A stretch of DNA of 51,988 bases from an uncultured Collinsella sp. (GCA_902470065.1 CABRFA010000007.1:1-51988), one strand, 5' to 3'. Numbered from the stretch's first letter, positions 1 through 7,885 are shown. Notes: generated by a model from the sequence alone, not told the origin. Made by a program: numbers and translations.

Positions 1-42
1 GTCGGCGGGGCCATTGTGGCTCTTGACAGCGGATTGGGTCAT
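1..42 (-). CDS. 5' end of an unidentified gene running off the left edge
   Basis: An ATG at 42 (minus strand) opens a frame of 14 codons without a stop to the window edge, reading MTQSAVKSHNGPAD. A purine-rich AGGGGCG lies about 13 nt upstream, longer than ideal, inside one arm of the 51-148 inverted repeat. The gene would lie downstream of cyuA on the same strand. Too little is visible to name a family. Support is only the open frame and the position after a hairpin. Confidence 0.35.
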   Translation of the reverse strand, partial: MTQSAVKSHNGPAD

Positions 43-50
43 ATGAGCGA

Positions 51-148
51 AAACGCCCCTAAGCGAGCAATGTGCCTTGAAAGAGGAGGGCATAGGCCTT
101 CTGGCCATGCCCGACGATTGAAAGGCAGATTGCCGCTTAGGGGCGTTT
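51..148 (-). terminator. 98-nt long-stem hairpin downstream of cyuA
   Basis: Perfect 15-bp arms AAACGCCCCTAAGCG (51-65) and its complement (134-148). The 68-nt interior continues to pair: 67-71 with 129-133, 74-78 with 122-126, and 88-93 with 107-112 around GGCC/GGCC. On the minus strand the structure follows the cyuA stop and is followed by TTTTCG, so intrinsic termination is the simplest reading. It is far longer than an ordinary terminator and resembles the hairpins at 7760-7885 and 21760-21870 in architecture. Confidence 0.6.
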
Positions 149-161
149 GCAGCGTCAACTG

Positions 162-189
162 GTTACGCGGTTTGGTAAAACCGCGTAAC
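162..189 (-). terminator. 12-bp hairpin touching the cyuA stop codon
   Basis: GTTACGCGGTTT (162-173), loop GGTA, and the exact complement (178-189). The stem reaches into the cyuA stop codon (189-191). There is no T-run after it on the minus strand, so it may stabilise the 3' end or cause pausing rather than terminate alone. The larger hairpin at 51-148 follows. Confidence 0.5.
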
Positions 190-1508
190 TAGCACACTTG
201 GGTTTTACCGATCATGATGTTGAGGATCTCGACGTCGGTGTCCTTCATACCCACACGGCCTACGTAGCCCATGCTAGCGATTGTCTGCTCAACGGTATCT
301 TGGATCAGGCCCTCGCCGGCGCGGAAGCCGCGGCCCTGCATGGCCATATCGTGGCCCAGAATCGCAGCATCAACGGCAGCAGAAATCTTGGCGGCACAGC
401 TTGCCTTGGCGCCATCGCACACGATGCCGCCCACGTTGCCGAGCGTATTCGAGACCGTCGCACCAATCTGCTCGTGCGTGCCACCGCACAGCCAGGTAAT
501 CGCAGCACCGGCACCGCATGCGGCGCAAATAGCGCCACAAAACGCCGAGAGCGCACCAATATAGCTCTTGATATGCACGGCGATCAGATCGGACAGCATC
601 ACGGCGCGAACCAGGCGCTCATGGTCGCAGCGCAGGTACTCGGCATACTCCATAACAGGCAGTGCGCAGGTAATGCCCTGATTGCCCGAGCCGCACACGA
701 TGGCGACCGGCAGCGCGCAGCCGTTCATGCGGGCATCGGACCCGGCGGCCGCACGGGCACGGGCACGGCAGGCGACGTCATCGGCACGAGCGCCCAGCAG
801 CGTACGGCCCACCTCGGCGCCCCAAGCGTGCGCCAGGCCCTCGGCACTAATCGCACCGTTCAGCTCAATCTGACGCTCAACGGCAGCGCGGGCGTCCTCA
901 ATGTCACCGTCCTCGATAAAGTCGATGATGGACTCAATGCTCATAGGGGTGTCGGCGTTATCTGCCGCACGCTCGGCCACGACGCGCTCGGCGCAGGCGG
1001 CACACTCCCCCGCCGACTTGCCGCACACCGGAATACCGTCGAGCGTATGGCACGTGACATTAGTGTGGTGGTCGGTAATCTCGACGACCGCGGCATGGCC
1101 CCCGGCCGTCGCAGCCACCTTGATGTAGAGGTTGGGCACACCCTCGACAAGCGACACATCGCAGTAACCGGCATCGGCGAGAAGCTCGGACACGCGAGCA
1201 CGGTCTTCGTCGTTAACGCTCTCGAGCACCTCGAGCGCGCTCTTGGCGTCACCGCCCACGGCACCCAGCACGGCCGCCGCTTCAATACCGTGCATGCCGC
1301 CCGAGTTGGGCACGGTCACGCTCTTAACGTTCTTGATGATGTTGCCCGAGCAGGCAACGTCCATATGATCGGGTTCGCAACCGAGCGTCTGACTCGCCAG
1401 CGCCGCTGCATAGGCAACGGCAATGGGCTCGGTGCAGCCGAGTGCACAGACAAGTTCGCGGTTCAAAACATCGCAAAACGCGGCATCACGGATGGAATCG
1501 GTAGGCAT
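189..1508 (-). CDS. cyuA: L-cysteine desulfidase / serine dehydratase alpha family protein (YhaM/CyuA, UPF0597)
   Basis: 439 residues, matching the usual length of the UPF0597 family. The family contains CyuA, an oxygen-sensitive Fe-S enzyme that breaks L-cysteine into pyruvate, ammonia and sulfide, and is related to L-serine dehydratase. Near the N-terminus it shows ALGCTEPIAVAYAAA, the hallmark cysteine segment. Further conserved stretches are SGNIIKNVKSVTVPN, GCALPVAIVCGSGNQG and CGGTHEQIGATVSNTLGNVGG; several cysteines here could be cluster ligands. The start is an ATG preceded by GCAGGAGATACC. It is transcribed away from rpiB. The family call is secure from motifs; the substrate (cysteine versus serine) is inferred. 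Confidence 0.85.
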   Translation of the reverse strand: MPTDSIRDAAFCDVLNRELVCALGCTEPIAVAYAAALASQTLGCEPDHMDVACSGNIIKNVKSVTVPNSGGMHGIEAAAVLGAVGGDAKSALEVLESVNDEDRARVSELLADAGYCDVSLVEGVPNLYIKVAATAGGHAAVVEITDHHTNVTCHTLDGIPVCGKSAGECAACAERVVAERAADNADTPMSIESIIDFIEDGDIEDARAAVERQIELNGAISAEGLAHAWGAEVGRTLLGARADDVACRARARAAAGSDARMNGCALPVAIVCGSGNQGITCALPVMEYAEYLRCDHERLVRAVMLSDLIAVHIKSYIGALSAFCGAICAACGAGAAITWLCGGTHEQIGATVSNTLGNVGGIVCDGAKASCAAKISAAVDAAILGHDMAMQGRGFRAGEGLIQDTVEQTIASMGYVGRVGMKDTDVEILNIMIGKTQVC

Positions 1509-1545
1509 AGGTATCTCCTGCTTGTATAACGGGCTGGGCTCTCAT
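1486..1545 (-). CDS. Possible leader peptide overlapping the cyuA start
   Basis: An ATG at 1545 sits 9 nt after AAAGGAG (1555-1561), a better ribosome site than many in the window. It encodes MRAQPVIQAGDTYAYRFHP and stops within the first codons of cyuA in another frame. Termination so close to the cyuA ATG would allow translational coupling. No run of regulatory codons is evident. It could also be chance. Confidence 0.3.
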   Translation of the reverse strand: MRAQPVIQAGDTYAYRFHP

Positions 1546-1561
1546 AATAGTTAGCTCCTTT

Positions 1562-1581
1562 ATTTGATAACAATGCATCAA
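1562..1581. promoter_or_regulatory. Inverted repeat TTTGAT-N8-ATCAAA upstream of cyuA
   Basis: Arms of 6 bp spaced by 8 in an AT-rich stretch of the cyuA-rpiB divergent region, just upstream of the leader ribosome site. It has the dimensions of a dimeric regulator site (TGATAACAATGCATCA core). No regulator is assigned. Confidence 0.25.
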
Positions 1582-1681
1582 AAACCGCAACCATGGTTCC
1601 GGCAGACGGCGCTCAAGCGCAAACTGACGACATTCATTTACAAGAAGTCAGTCTTGTTGCCTGCTAAAGCGTTTGACCAAA

Positions 1682-1697
1682 AAACGCTCGAGCGTTT
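1682..1697. promoter_or_regulatory. Perfect 16-bp palindrome upstream of rpiB, putative operator
   Basis: AAACGCTCGAGCGTTT reads identically on both strands. It lies 83 nt upstream of the rpiB ATG, and a further AGCGTTT half-site lies just upstream around 1668-1674. Even palindromes with a central CG are typical of LacI-family operators. Which regulator binds, and whether it acts on rpiB or cyuA, is not shown by the sequence. Confidence 0.35.
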
Positions 1698-1779
1698 ACG
1701 CAAAAGTCGCGCTATCATGCAGTCGAACGCGGTAAACACCTTTAGCATTTGCGCCGCACAGACCAGAGAGGAACCATCC

Positions 1780-2247
1780 ATGAAGATCGGTATCGGTAAC
1801 GACCACGCCGCCGTCGAGCTCAAGAACATCATTTCCGAGCACCTGAAGGAGCGCGGCTGCGAGGTCGTGAACTTTGGCACCGACACCTCCGAGAGCTTTG
1901 ACTACCCCATCGCCGGCTACAAGGTGGGTAAGGCCGTTGCCAACGGCGATGTCGACCTGGGCATCCTCATCTGTGGCACCGGCGTCGGGATCAGCCTGGC
2001 TGCCAACAAGGTCGAGGGCGTACGCGCCGTCGTGTGCTCCGAGCCCTTCAGTGCCAAGCTCTCCCGCATGCACAACAATACCAACGTGCTCGCCTTTGGC
2101 GCCCGCGTCGTGGGCTCCGAGCTCGCCAAGATGATTGTCGACGAGTGGCTCGACGCCGAGTTTGAGGGCGGTCGTCACGAGCGCCGCGTTAACCTTCTCA
2201 ACGAGATCGACCACACGCGCGGCCTTAAGGTTGTCGACGAAGCCTAA
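1780..2247 (+). CDS. rpiB: Ribose-5-phosphate isomerase B
   Basis: 155 residues, the normal RpiB/LacAB length. It interconverts ribose 5-phosphate and ribulose 5-phosphate in the non-oxidative pentose phosphate pathway. Family features are MKIGIGNDHAAVELK at the N-terminus, GTDTSESFDYP, and LICGTGVGISLAANK with the catalytic cysteine, followed by HNNTNVLAFGARVVG. The frame is open further upstream (to 1564), but the ATG at 1780 is preceded by AGAGAGGAACC and starts the conserved domain. Convergent with ndk, separated by two terminators. Related RpiB/LacA/LacB enzymes can act on allose or galactose 6-phosphate, so substrate is by family. Confidence 0.93.
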   Translation: MKIGIGNDHAAVELKNIISEHLKERGCEVVNFGTDTSESFDYPIAGYKVGKAVANGDVDLGILICGTGVGISLAANKVEGVRAVVCSEPFSAKLSRMHNNTNVLAFGARVVGSELAKMIVDEWLDAEFEGGRHERRVNLLNEIDHTRGLKVVDEA

Positions 2248-2274
2248 ACTATTCAGTGCCACAAGCTAACAGCA

Positions 2275-2309
2275 GGGGCCCGCTCGGAACACATGTCCGA
2301 GCGGGCCCC
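2275..2309 (+). terminator. rpiB terminator
   Basis: Perfect 14-bp stem GGGGCCCGCTCGGA with loop ACACATG and exact complement, followed by TTCATAGATTTT. It lies 27 nt after the rpiB stop. Confidence 0.85.
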
Positions 2310-2330
2310 TTCATAGATTTTGGAATAAAA

Positions 2331-2360
2331 GGGCGCCGCGGATGGAGTTCCGCGGCGCCC
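2331..2360 (-). terminator. ndk terminator
   Basis: Perfect 12-bp stem GGGCGCCGCGGA / TCCGCGGCGCCC with a 6-nt loop. On the minus strand it is followed by TTTTATTCC. It lies 38 nt past the ndk stop. Confidence 0.85.
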
Positions 2361-2398
2361 AAGCCACACGCTAACAGCTTTAAGGAGTCAAAGCTGGT

Positions 2399-2803
2399 TT
2401 AGCCAAAGAAGCGCTTGATCTCGATCTCGGCGTTCTCCAGGCAGTCGGAGCCGTGAATCACGTTGGCGTTGACATCGACGGCAAAGTCGCCGCGGATGGT
2501 ACCAGGAGCAGCGTCAAGCGGGTTGGTAGCACCCATGAGGGTGCGCATCTTAGCAACAGCGGAGAGACCGGAAACGACCATCTTGACGACCGGACCGCTC
2601 GTCATAAAGTCGCAGAGACCGCCAAAGAAGGGCTTGTCGGCCAGATGGGCGTAGTGCTCCTCGACGGTAGCGCGCTCGAGCGTGGTCATCTCCATGCGCT
2701 CGATGACAAGGCCGCTGCGCTCAATGCGAGCAACGATCTCGCCGATCTTACGGTCGCGCACGGCGTCGGGCTTAATCATGATGAAGGTCTTCTCGATAGC
2801 CAT
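2399..2803 (-). CDS. ndk: Nucleoside diphosphate kinase
   Basis: 134 residues, the usual Ndk size. It transfers the gamma phosphate from ATP to other nucleoside diphosphates through a phosphohistidine. MIKPDAVRDRKIGEI is the N-terminal signature, and NVIHGSDCLENAEIEIKRFF carries the catalytic histidine and the conserved C-terminus. The start ATG has CTTGAAAGGCTAC upstream. It is a stand-alone gene with its own terminator. Nothing unusual. Confidence 0.96.
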   Translation of the reverse strand: MAIEKTFIMIKPDAVRDRKIGEIVARIERSGLVIERMEMTTLERATVEEHYAHLADKPFFGGLCDFMTSGPVVKMVVSGLSAVAKMRTLMGATNPLDAAPGTIRGDFAVDVNANVIHGSDCLENAEIEIKRFFG

Positions 2804-3108
2804 AAAAGTAGCCTTTCAAGTAGGTTCGCGCGTGCCCAAGTCCCATTCCGGCACCCGCCTGGACTGCATCGTAACAGAGTTTTAGCTGCAGTTAAACAAA
2901 AAGCTGTTTATTGAAACGTTGCAATTTATTAAAGCGCTCCATATGTGTCACTTCTGTTTCGAAGCCCGATTAGAGTACCATCCGACCGCCCATCAACCGC
3001 ATCGAACAGAGCAGGCGGTCGGTTGCCGCCCGCGAACGTAACCCCTTCACAACCTGCCCAAAGGTCCTACAGAAGTTCTCGACAAGCCCCTCCCCCATAG
3101 CAACAAAA
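2804..3108. other. ndk upstream region, no gene seen
   Basis: 305 nt without a credible coding frame. The ndk-proximal half is AT-rich on the minus strand (TTTAAC, 17 nt, TACGAT about 60 nt before the ATG is a weak promoter candidate). The remainder, towards argH, shows no repeat or RNA signature that I can support. Confidence 0.4.
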
Positions 3109-3138
3109 TACGGGCGCCCACATCAGCAGGCGCCCGTA
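3109..3138 (-). terminator. argH terminator
   Basis: Perfect 10-bp stem TACGGGCGCC / GGCGCCCGTA with a 10-nt loop, followed on the minus strand by TTTTGTTGC. It lies 50 nt past the argH stop. Confidence 0.85.
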
Positions 3139-3188
3139 AAGTGAAAACGATTTATCAATAAATGGCCAAAACGGCTTCAGCCAAATCC

Positions 3189-4619
3189 CTACTTTACCCC
3201 GTGGCCCATCTCGACGACCTTAGTCAGTGACCCAAACACACCCTCGTCAGCCACGAGCTGTGCCTCGGCGCGATCAAGCTGCACGGCAACGGCGGCAGGG
3301 GCGGTGCCGCCCTCGGTCGTGCGCGCGGCGACAATCGACGGGATGTCGAGCGCCTCGGTAATGTCGCGCTCAAAGAGCGGGCTTGCCTCCTGGAACACCT
3401 CAAACGGCAGGTCCTCAAGATTGCAGCCGCGCTTCTCGCACATCAGGACCAGATGGCCCACCACGGCATGTGCCTCGCGGAACGGCAGGCCACGCTTGGC
3501 CAGGTAATCGGCAACATCGGTGGCGGCAAGGTGCCCCACGCCGCACTCGCGCGCCATGGCATCCTCGTTGACGGTCCAAGTCGAAATCATTCCGGCCATA
3601 ACGGACAGGCACTGCATGAGCGTATGGGCGGTATCGAGCGCGCCCTCCTTGTCCTCCTGCAAGTCCTTGTTATAAGCAAGCGGCAAGCCCTTCATGGTTA
3701 CCAGCAGCTGCACCAGGTTGCCGTACACGCGACCGCTCTTGCCGCGGATAAGCTCGGCAAAGTCGGGGTTCTTCTTCTGCGGCATGATAGACGAGCCGGT
3801 GGAGTAGGAGTCTGAAAGCGTGATAAAGCCAAATTCGGAGCTCGACCACAGCACGATCTCCTCGGAAAGACGTGACAGGTGCATCGCCATGACGGATCCG
3901 GCGTAATGCAGATCGAGCAGGAAATCACGGTCGGAAACCGCATCGAGCGAGTTGGGGATCACGCCCGCAAAGCCAAGTTCGGCAGCCGTCATCTGGCGAT
4001 CGAGCGGATAGCTCGTACCGGCAAGCGCGGCAGCACCAAGCGGGCAGTTGTCGGCGGCATCAAAGGCGGCCTTCAGGCGCGTAAAGTCGCGCGCGAACAT
4101 CCAGAAATACGCCAGCAGATGATGCGAGAGCAGCACGGGCTGAGCGTGCTGCATATGCGTGTAGCCCGGCAGAATCACCTTGTCGTACTTCTTGGCCGCA
4201 TCCACCAGCACATGGCGCAGCTCAAGATTGGCCTCCATGAGCTCCTTGGCCAGCGCCTTGACGCCCAGGCGCGTATCGGTCGCCACCTGGTCGTTGCGCG
4301 AACGCCCAGTATGCAAGCGCTTGCCAGCCTCGCCGATGCGACGCGTCAGCTCGCTCTCGATGGACATATGAATGTCCTCATCGTTGATGTCGAAGGTAAA
4401 GTTGCCGGCATCGATATCCTGTTCGATTCCGGTCAGGCCCTTGGCAATCGCCTGCTCGTCCTCGGCACTGATGATGCCCTGGGCGGCCAACATCTTGGCA
4501 TGCGCCTTAGAGCCGGCGATATCCTGCTTATAGAGATGTTTGTCGACCGGCAGCGACGCGCCAAACTCCTGCGTGACCTCGGCCACGCCCGCCTCAAAAC
4601 GACCGCCCCAAAGAGCCAT
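3189..4619 (-). CDS. argH: Argininosuccinate lyase
   Basis: 476 residues. It catalyses the last step of arginine synthesis, splitting argininosuccinate into arginine and fumarate. The fumarase/aspartase superfamily signature GSSIMPQKKNPD is present, with TGRSRNDQVATD and the catalytic region GYTHMQHAQPV upstream. The frame extends 25 codons further upstream, but the ATG at 4619 begins the conserved MALWGGRF and has GGAGAAAGGAGAC before it. It follows argG and a small ORF on the same strand, with a terminator between argG and the small ORF, so argG and argH are probably not one simple transcript. Confidence 0.95.
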   Translation of the reverse strand: MALWGGRFEAGVAEVTQEFGASLPVDKHLYKQDIAGSKAHAKMLAAQGIISAEDEQAIAKGLTGIEQDIDAGNFTFDINDEDIHMSIESELTRRIGEAGKRLHTGRSRNDQVATDTRLGVKALAKELMEANLELRHVLVDAAKKYDKVILPGYTHMQHAQPVLLSHHLLAYFWMFARDFTRLKAAFDAADNCPLGAAALAGTSYPLDRQMTAAELGFAGVIPNSLDAVSDRDFLLDLHYAGSVMAMHLSRLSEEIVLWSSSEFGFITLSDSYSTGSSIMPQKKNPDFAELIRGKSGRVYGNLVQLLVTMKGLPLAYNKDLQEDKEGALDTAHTLMQCLSVMAGMISTWTVNEDAMARECGVGHLAATDVADYLAKRGLPFREAHAVVGHLVLMCEKRGCNLEDLPFEVFQEASPLFERDITEALDIPSIVAARTTEGGTAPAAVAVQLDRAEAQLVADEGVFGSLTKVVEMGHGVK

Positions 4620-4737
4620 GGAACCGTCTCCTTTCTCCAAATACCAAAACAAGCGCCCAAAGCAATGCGCCATATCGCTAAAGCGATTTTTCAATCGCTA
4701 GTTTTGCATATTCCCCACCGTGCGCGGGGCCATATAG

Positions 4738-4908
4738 CTAATTTGCAAAGAAGTGACGCACCATGCACTTGGCGCCCAACGTCTCCCTCCGGATGTTGCC
4801 CTGCGAACCATCGATCCAGGCCTTCAGGCTCATAGGAACGTCCTCGACCCTTACAGCATCGAACTCGGGCGCGAGGGCAAGCAAAGCATGCGCGATAGCA
4901 TTGAACAT
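4738..4908 (-). CDS. Small unknown protein between argG and argH
   Basis: 56 codons beginning MFNAIAHALLALAPEF and ending VRHFFAN. A strong GAGGAG sits upstream of the ATG at 4908. The protein has a short hydrophobic/alanine-rich start followed by a mixed charged part and no recognised motif. It lies after the argG terminator (4959-4988) and 118 nt before the argH start. The good ribosome site, compact length and normal base composition suggest it is translated. I know of no family. A leader ORF for argH is possible, but no arginine-codon run is seen. Confidence 0.45.
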   Translation of the reverse strand: MFNAIAHALLALAPEFDAVRVEDVPMSLKAWIDGSQGNIRRETLGAKCMVRHFFAN

Positions 4909-4958
4909 AATGGATACTCCTCATATATATAGGCACAGAGCCGCCAAATTGATAGAAG

Positions 4959-4988
4959 GAGCCCCGCCGGACAACCCCGGCGGGGCTC
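4959..4988 (-). terminator. argG terminator
   Basis: 12-bp stem (4959-4970 with 4977-4988), core GCCCCGCCGG / CCGGCGGGGC, 6-nt loop, followed on the minus strand by a T-rich stretch (TTCTATCAATTT). It lies 156 nt after the argG stop. Confidence 0.75.
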
Positions 4989-5143
4989 GGACTCAGCCGC
5001 AGACGCGGCATCATATATGCGGGCGGAACGTAGGGGCCACCGATGTTAAGAAGTGTCAGCAAGCATAACGAAAGGTAGGGACCCCGTGCGCCCGTTTTGT
5101 ATCACGCGGATGGGCCGCGCGGATACCAAGGGAAGGAAAAGCC

Positions 5144-6370
5144 TTAGGCCTGAGCAGCAGCAGAGCTGGGACCCTGGACCTTGGCCCACGTCTTGAGCGA
5201 CAGCGTGTCGATCTCGATAAAGCCGGCGCTGGCCTTCTCGTCAAACGTGGTGTCGCGGTCGTAGGTAGCCAGACCGTAGTCGTAGAGGCTGAAGGGGCTC
5301 TTGCGGCCGACGACATGGCAGTTGCCCTTAAAGAACTTCAGACGGACAGTGCCGGTCACGAACTTTTGCGTGTCGGCCATAAAGGCATCGAGCGCGTTCT
5401 TGAGCGGGCTGTACCACTGGCCGTTGTACACGGCGGTGGCCCAATCCTGCTCGAGCTTGATCTTGGTCTTGAGCAGGTCGCCCTCGACGCAGATGTCCTC
5501 GAGCGCCTTGTGGGCGGTGATGAGCGTCAGGGCGCCGGGAACCTCGTAGCACTCGCGGCTCTTAAGGCCCACCAGGCGATCCTCGACCAGATCGAGACGG
5601 CCAAAGCCATTGTCGCCGGAGATCTTGTTGAGGGCGATGACGATCTCAGAGAGCTTCATCTTCTTGCCGTCGACGGCGACGGGCTTGCCGGCCTCAAACT
5701 CAATCTCGGTGTAGGTCGGGGTGTCCGGGGTGTCCTCGGGATTCTTGGTCATAACCCAAGCGTCGTCGAGCGGCTCATTCCAGGGATCCTCCAGGTGACC
5801 GCACTCAATGGCACGACCCCACAGGTTGTCGTCGATGGAGTAGGGGTTGTCGTTGGCACCCTCGGGAACCGGCACGTTGTGGGCGTGGGCATAGGCGACC
5901 TCGTCGGGGCGACACTTCAGGTCCCACTCGCGAACCGGGGCGATAACCTTGAGCTCGGGGTCGAGGGCCTTGACGGCGGCCTCAAAACGGACCTGGTCGT
6001 TACCCTTGCCGGTGCAGCCGTGGGCGACGTAGGTCGCGCCAAACTCGTGGGCGACCTCAACAAGCTTCTTGGCAAGCAGCGGGCGAGACAGGGCGGAGAG
6101 CAGCGGATACTTGTTCTCGTACATGGAGTTTGCTGCAATGGCTTTGGTCAGGAACTCATCGGAGAACTCGTCGCGCAGGTCGAGCACCTGGCAATCGAGA
6201 ACGCCCAGGTCGAGCGCCTTCTGCTTCTTGGCATCCAGTCCGGTCTCTTCCTGGCCCACGTTGCCGCAGACACAAACGACATCGAGATTCTTCTCGTCCT
6301 GGAGCCACTTGACACATACGGATGTATCAAGACCACCGGAATATGCGAGAACGACTTTTTCCTTGCTCAT
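5144..6370 (-). CDS. argG: Argininosuccinate synthase
   Basis: 408 residues, normal for the family. It joins citrulline and aspartate with ATP to give argininosuccinate. The N-terminal PP-loop AYSGGLDTSV binds ATP. Also seen are HGCTGKGNDQVRFE and SPFSLYDYGLATYD. The frame opens at 6421, but the ATG at 6370 starts MSKEKVVLAYSGG and follows GAAAGGAAACAGCC. It is followed by its own terminator, then a small ORF and argH. I looked for an ArgR box upstream and found none convincing. Confidence 0.95.
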   Translation of the reverse strand: MSKEKVVLAYSGGLDTSVCVKWLQDEKNLDVVCVCGNVGQEETGLDAKKQKALDLGVLDCQVLDLRDEFSDEFLTKAIAANSMYENKYPLLSALSRPLLAKKLVEVAHEFGATYVAHGCTGKGNDQVRFEAAVKALDPELKVIAPVREWDLKCRPDEVAYAHAHNVPVPEGANDNPYSIDDNLWGRAIECGHLEDPWNEPLDDAWVMTKNPEDTPDTPTYTEIEFEAGKPVAVDGKKMKLSEIVIALNKISGDNGFGRLDLVEDRLVGLKSRECYEVPGALTLITAHKALEDICVEGDLLKTKIKLEQDWATAVYNGQWYSPLKNALDAFMADTQKFVTGTVRLKFFKGNCHVVGRKSPFSLYDYGLATYDRDTTFDEKASAGFIEIDTLSLKTWAKVQGPSSAAAQA

Positions 6371-6924
6371 GGCTGTTTCCTTTCGCCCTTGGTAGCTAGT
6401 TAGAACATCGGTCAGTTGCAAGTCATTTCAAGGTCATATACCGTGCAATATCAGGTTAAATAGCAAAAATCAGCACATACATGCCCTAGAAACATGCAGC
6501 AATGTCGTGCTAAAACCCAACGACCTCAAAATGACTCTGTTGAGGCAATTCGCCCCATGCGGACAGAGACGATTGTTATCGTCGTCGGGAAATTGCGCGC
6601 TGGCGTCGGATGGCATTGTCTGCAGTGGTGATGATCGTTACGAACTGCATCTGCCTCTCCTTTCACCTATCGCCGGGCGCAATTCTAATATCGTAAACGG
6701 TACCTTTTCCTCGGTAAGCGGTTGTTTTTCCGTCTCCGTTTTCGATGGTCGCTATATTACGCTAAAGTGCCCGCAGCACAAGCGACAAATTCAAATTTCT
6801 GAAAAGTTTTTTCATTACTTTGTGAAGCGTGGTGCAAATACGCTCCGTTCCTGCGAAAATACGCCCGACTACGAATTGATGGCTATAACGTCTGAAACAA
6901 TCTCGAAACGAAAGGCTCGCTTTT
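6371..6924. other. Divergent upstream region of argG and the HAD phosphatase, no gene seen
   Basis: 554 nt, noticeably more AT-rich than its surroundings and the longest gene-free stretch in the window. It must carry promoters for both flanking genes. TATATG near 6436-6441 (minus strand) and TATATT at 6753-6758 (plus strand) are possible -10 elements without good -35 partners. A plus-strand frame from 6507 to 6965 is open but lacks a ribosome site and overlaps the next gene. Confidence 0.5.
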
Positions 6925-7752
6925 ATGCAAACTTACGAATCGGACGCCAATATCGGAAACATTAAGATTCTCGCCGTCGACATGGACAAGACGCTGCTGA
7001 CCGACGAGCGCGTGCTGCCCCAGGGTCTTGATGAGCGCCTAGACAAGCTCGCCGACGCCGACATCGTATTCTGCCCCGCCAGCGGACGTCCCGCCCCCAA
7101 GCTCGAGGAGATGTTCGAGGGCGTCAAGAACCGCCTCGCCTTTTGTCCCGACAACGGAGCGTGCGTGATCTATCGCGGCAGCTATATCTATAAGAGCAAT
7201 ATCGACGTGGAGCTGTACCAGCAGGTCTTGAGCCGTGCCTCGGAGGATCCGCGCGCTGTCCCCGTCCTTTGCTGCTTCGACGAGTTCTACGTGCTTGCCC
7301 GCGACCATCAATACCACGACGAGATCAGCGTCTACTACAACACAATCAACTACGTCGACAGCTTTGATGACATTGATTTCGAGTCCAACAAGATTTCGGT
7401 CTTCTTCCCCGGCTACGACGCCGAGCCCGCTTTCCGCGAGACCTATAGTCCCGAGTTCTCGGACAAGCTCTACGTCACCAACGCCGGGCGCGAGTGGATC
7501 GACTTTATGAACCTGGGCGTCGACAAGGGCGCCGGCGTCGCGCACCTGTGCGAACACCTGGGCATCGATATTGCCGACGCCGCCGCCGTGGGCGATACGT
7601 ACAACGACATCCCCATGCTGGAGCGCGTCGGTCACAGCTTTATCGTAGACAATGCCGAGGAGCACATGAACGCGCACGCCAAGTGGCGCATTCCGAGCAA
7701 CAACGACGGGGGCGTACTGACGCTCATCGACGCCATCATGGCGGCTCGTTAA
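6925..7752 (+). CDS. Cof-type HAD superfamily phosphatase
   Basis: 275 residues, typical of Cof/HAD-IIB hydrolases that dephosphorylate small sugars or cofactors in the cytosol. Motif I is DMDKTLL with the nucleophilic aspartate (residues about 19-25). Motif II is PASGRPAPK, and motif III/IV is GDTYNDIPMLERVG near the C-terminus, with a IIB cap domain between. CGAAAGG precedes the ATG. It is divergent from argG. The substrate cannot be told from sequence. Confidence 0.88.
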   Translation: MQTYESDANIGNIKILAVDMDKTLLTDERVLPQGLDERLDKLADADIVFCPASGRPAPKLEEMFEGVKNRLAFCPDNGACVIYRGSYIYKSNIDVELYQQVLSRASEDPRAVPVLCCFDEFYVLARDHQYHDEISVYYNTINYVDSFDDIDFESNKISVFFPGYDAEPAFRETYSPEFSDKLYVTNAGREWIDFMNLGVDKGAGVAHLCEHLGIDIADAAAVGDTYNDIPMLERVGHSFIVDNAEEHMNAHAKWRIPSNNDGGVLTLIDAIMAAR

Positions 7753-7759
7753 ACTCGCC

Positions 7760-7885
7760 GCCATGCCCGGGGCCGGCCGTTTGATTTTTGTTCGGTCAGG
7801 TCCTGGGCTCGCTCGAAGAGCACATTAAGTGCTCTTCGGCTCGTGCGGAATCTACAAAAATCAAACGGCCGGCCCCGGGCATGGC
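7760..7885. repeat. Perfect 32-bp inverted repeat with nested hairpin
   Basis: Arms 7760-7791 and 7854-7885 are exact complements (starting GCCATGCCCGGGGCCGGCC and ending in a T-rich TTTGATTTTTGT). The 62-nt interior holds another perfect 10-bp hairpin, CGAAGAGCAC-ATTAA-GTGCTCTTCG. It starts 7 nt after the HAD stop codon. It may act as a terminator for that gene, but a conventional terminator for polA lies separately at 7953-7984. The size and perfection suggest a mobile palindromic element or a selected RNA structure. Confidence 0.9.

Noticed and set aside
31..43. GGATTGGGTCATA shared between the left edge and (inverted) 51921-51934
   Set aside because: Both are the first codons of genes starting MTQS; 13-mers shared by chance are expected in 52 kb, so no terminal repeat is claimed.
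4691..5062. 123-codon minus-strand frame covering the argG-argH gap
   Set aside because: It spans a perfect terminator hairpin and lacks a ribosome site; the 56-codon frame at 4738-4908 has a good one.
6507..6965. Plus-strand 152-codon open frame between argG and the HAD gene
   Set aside because: No ribosome site at its start, overlaps the well-supported HAD start, AT-rich intergenic composition and no recognisable protein features.
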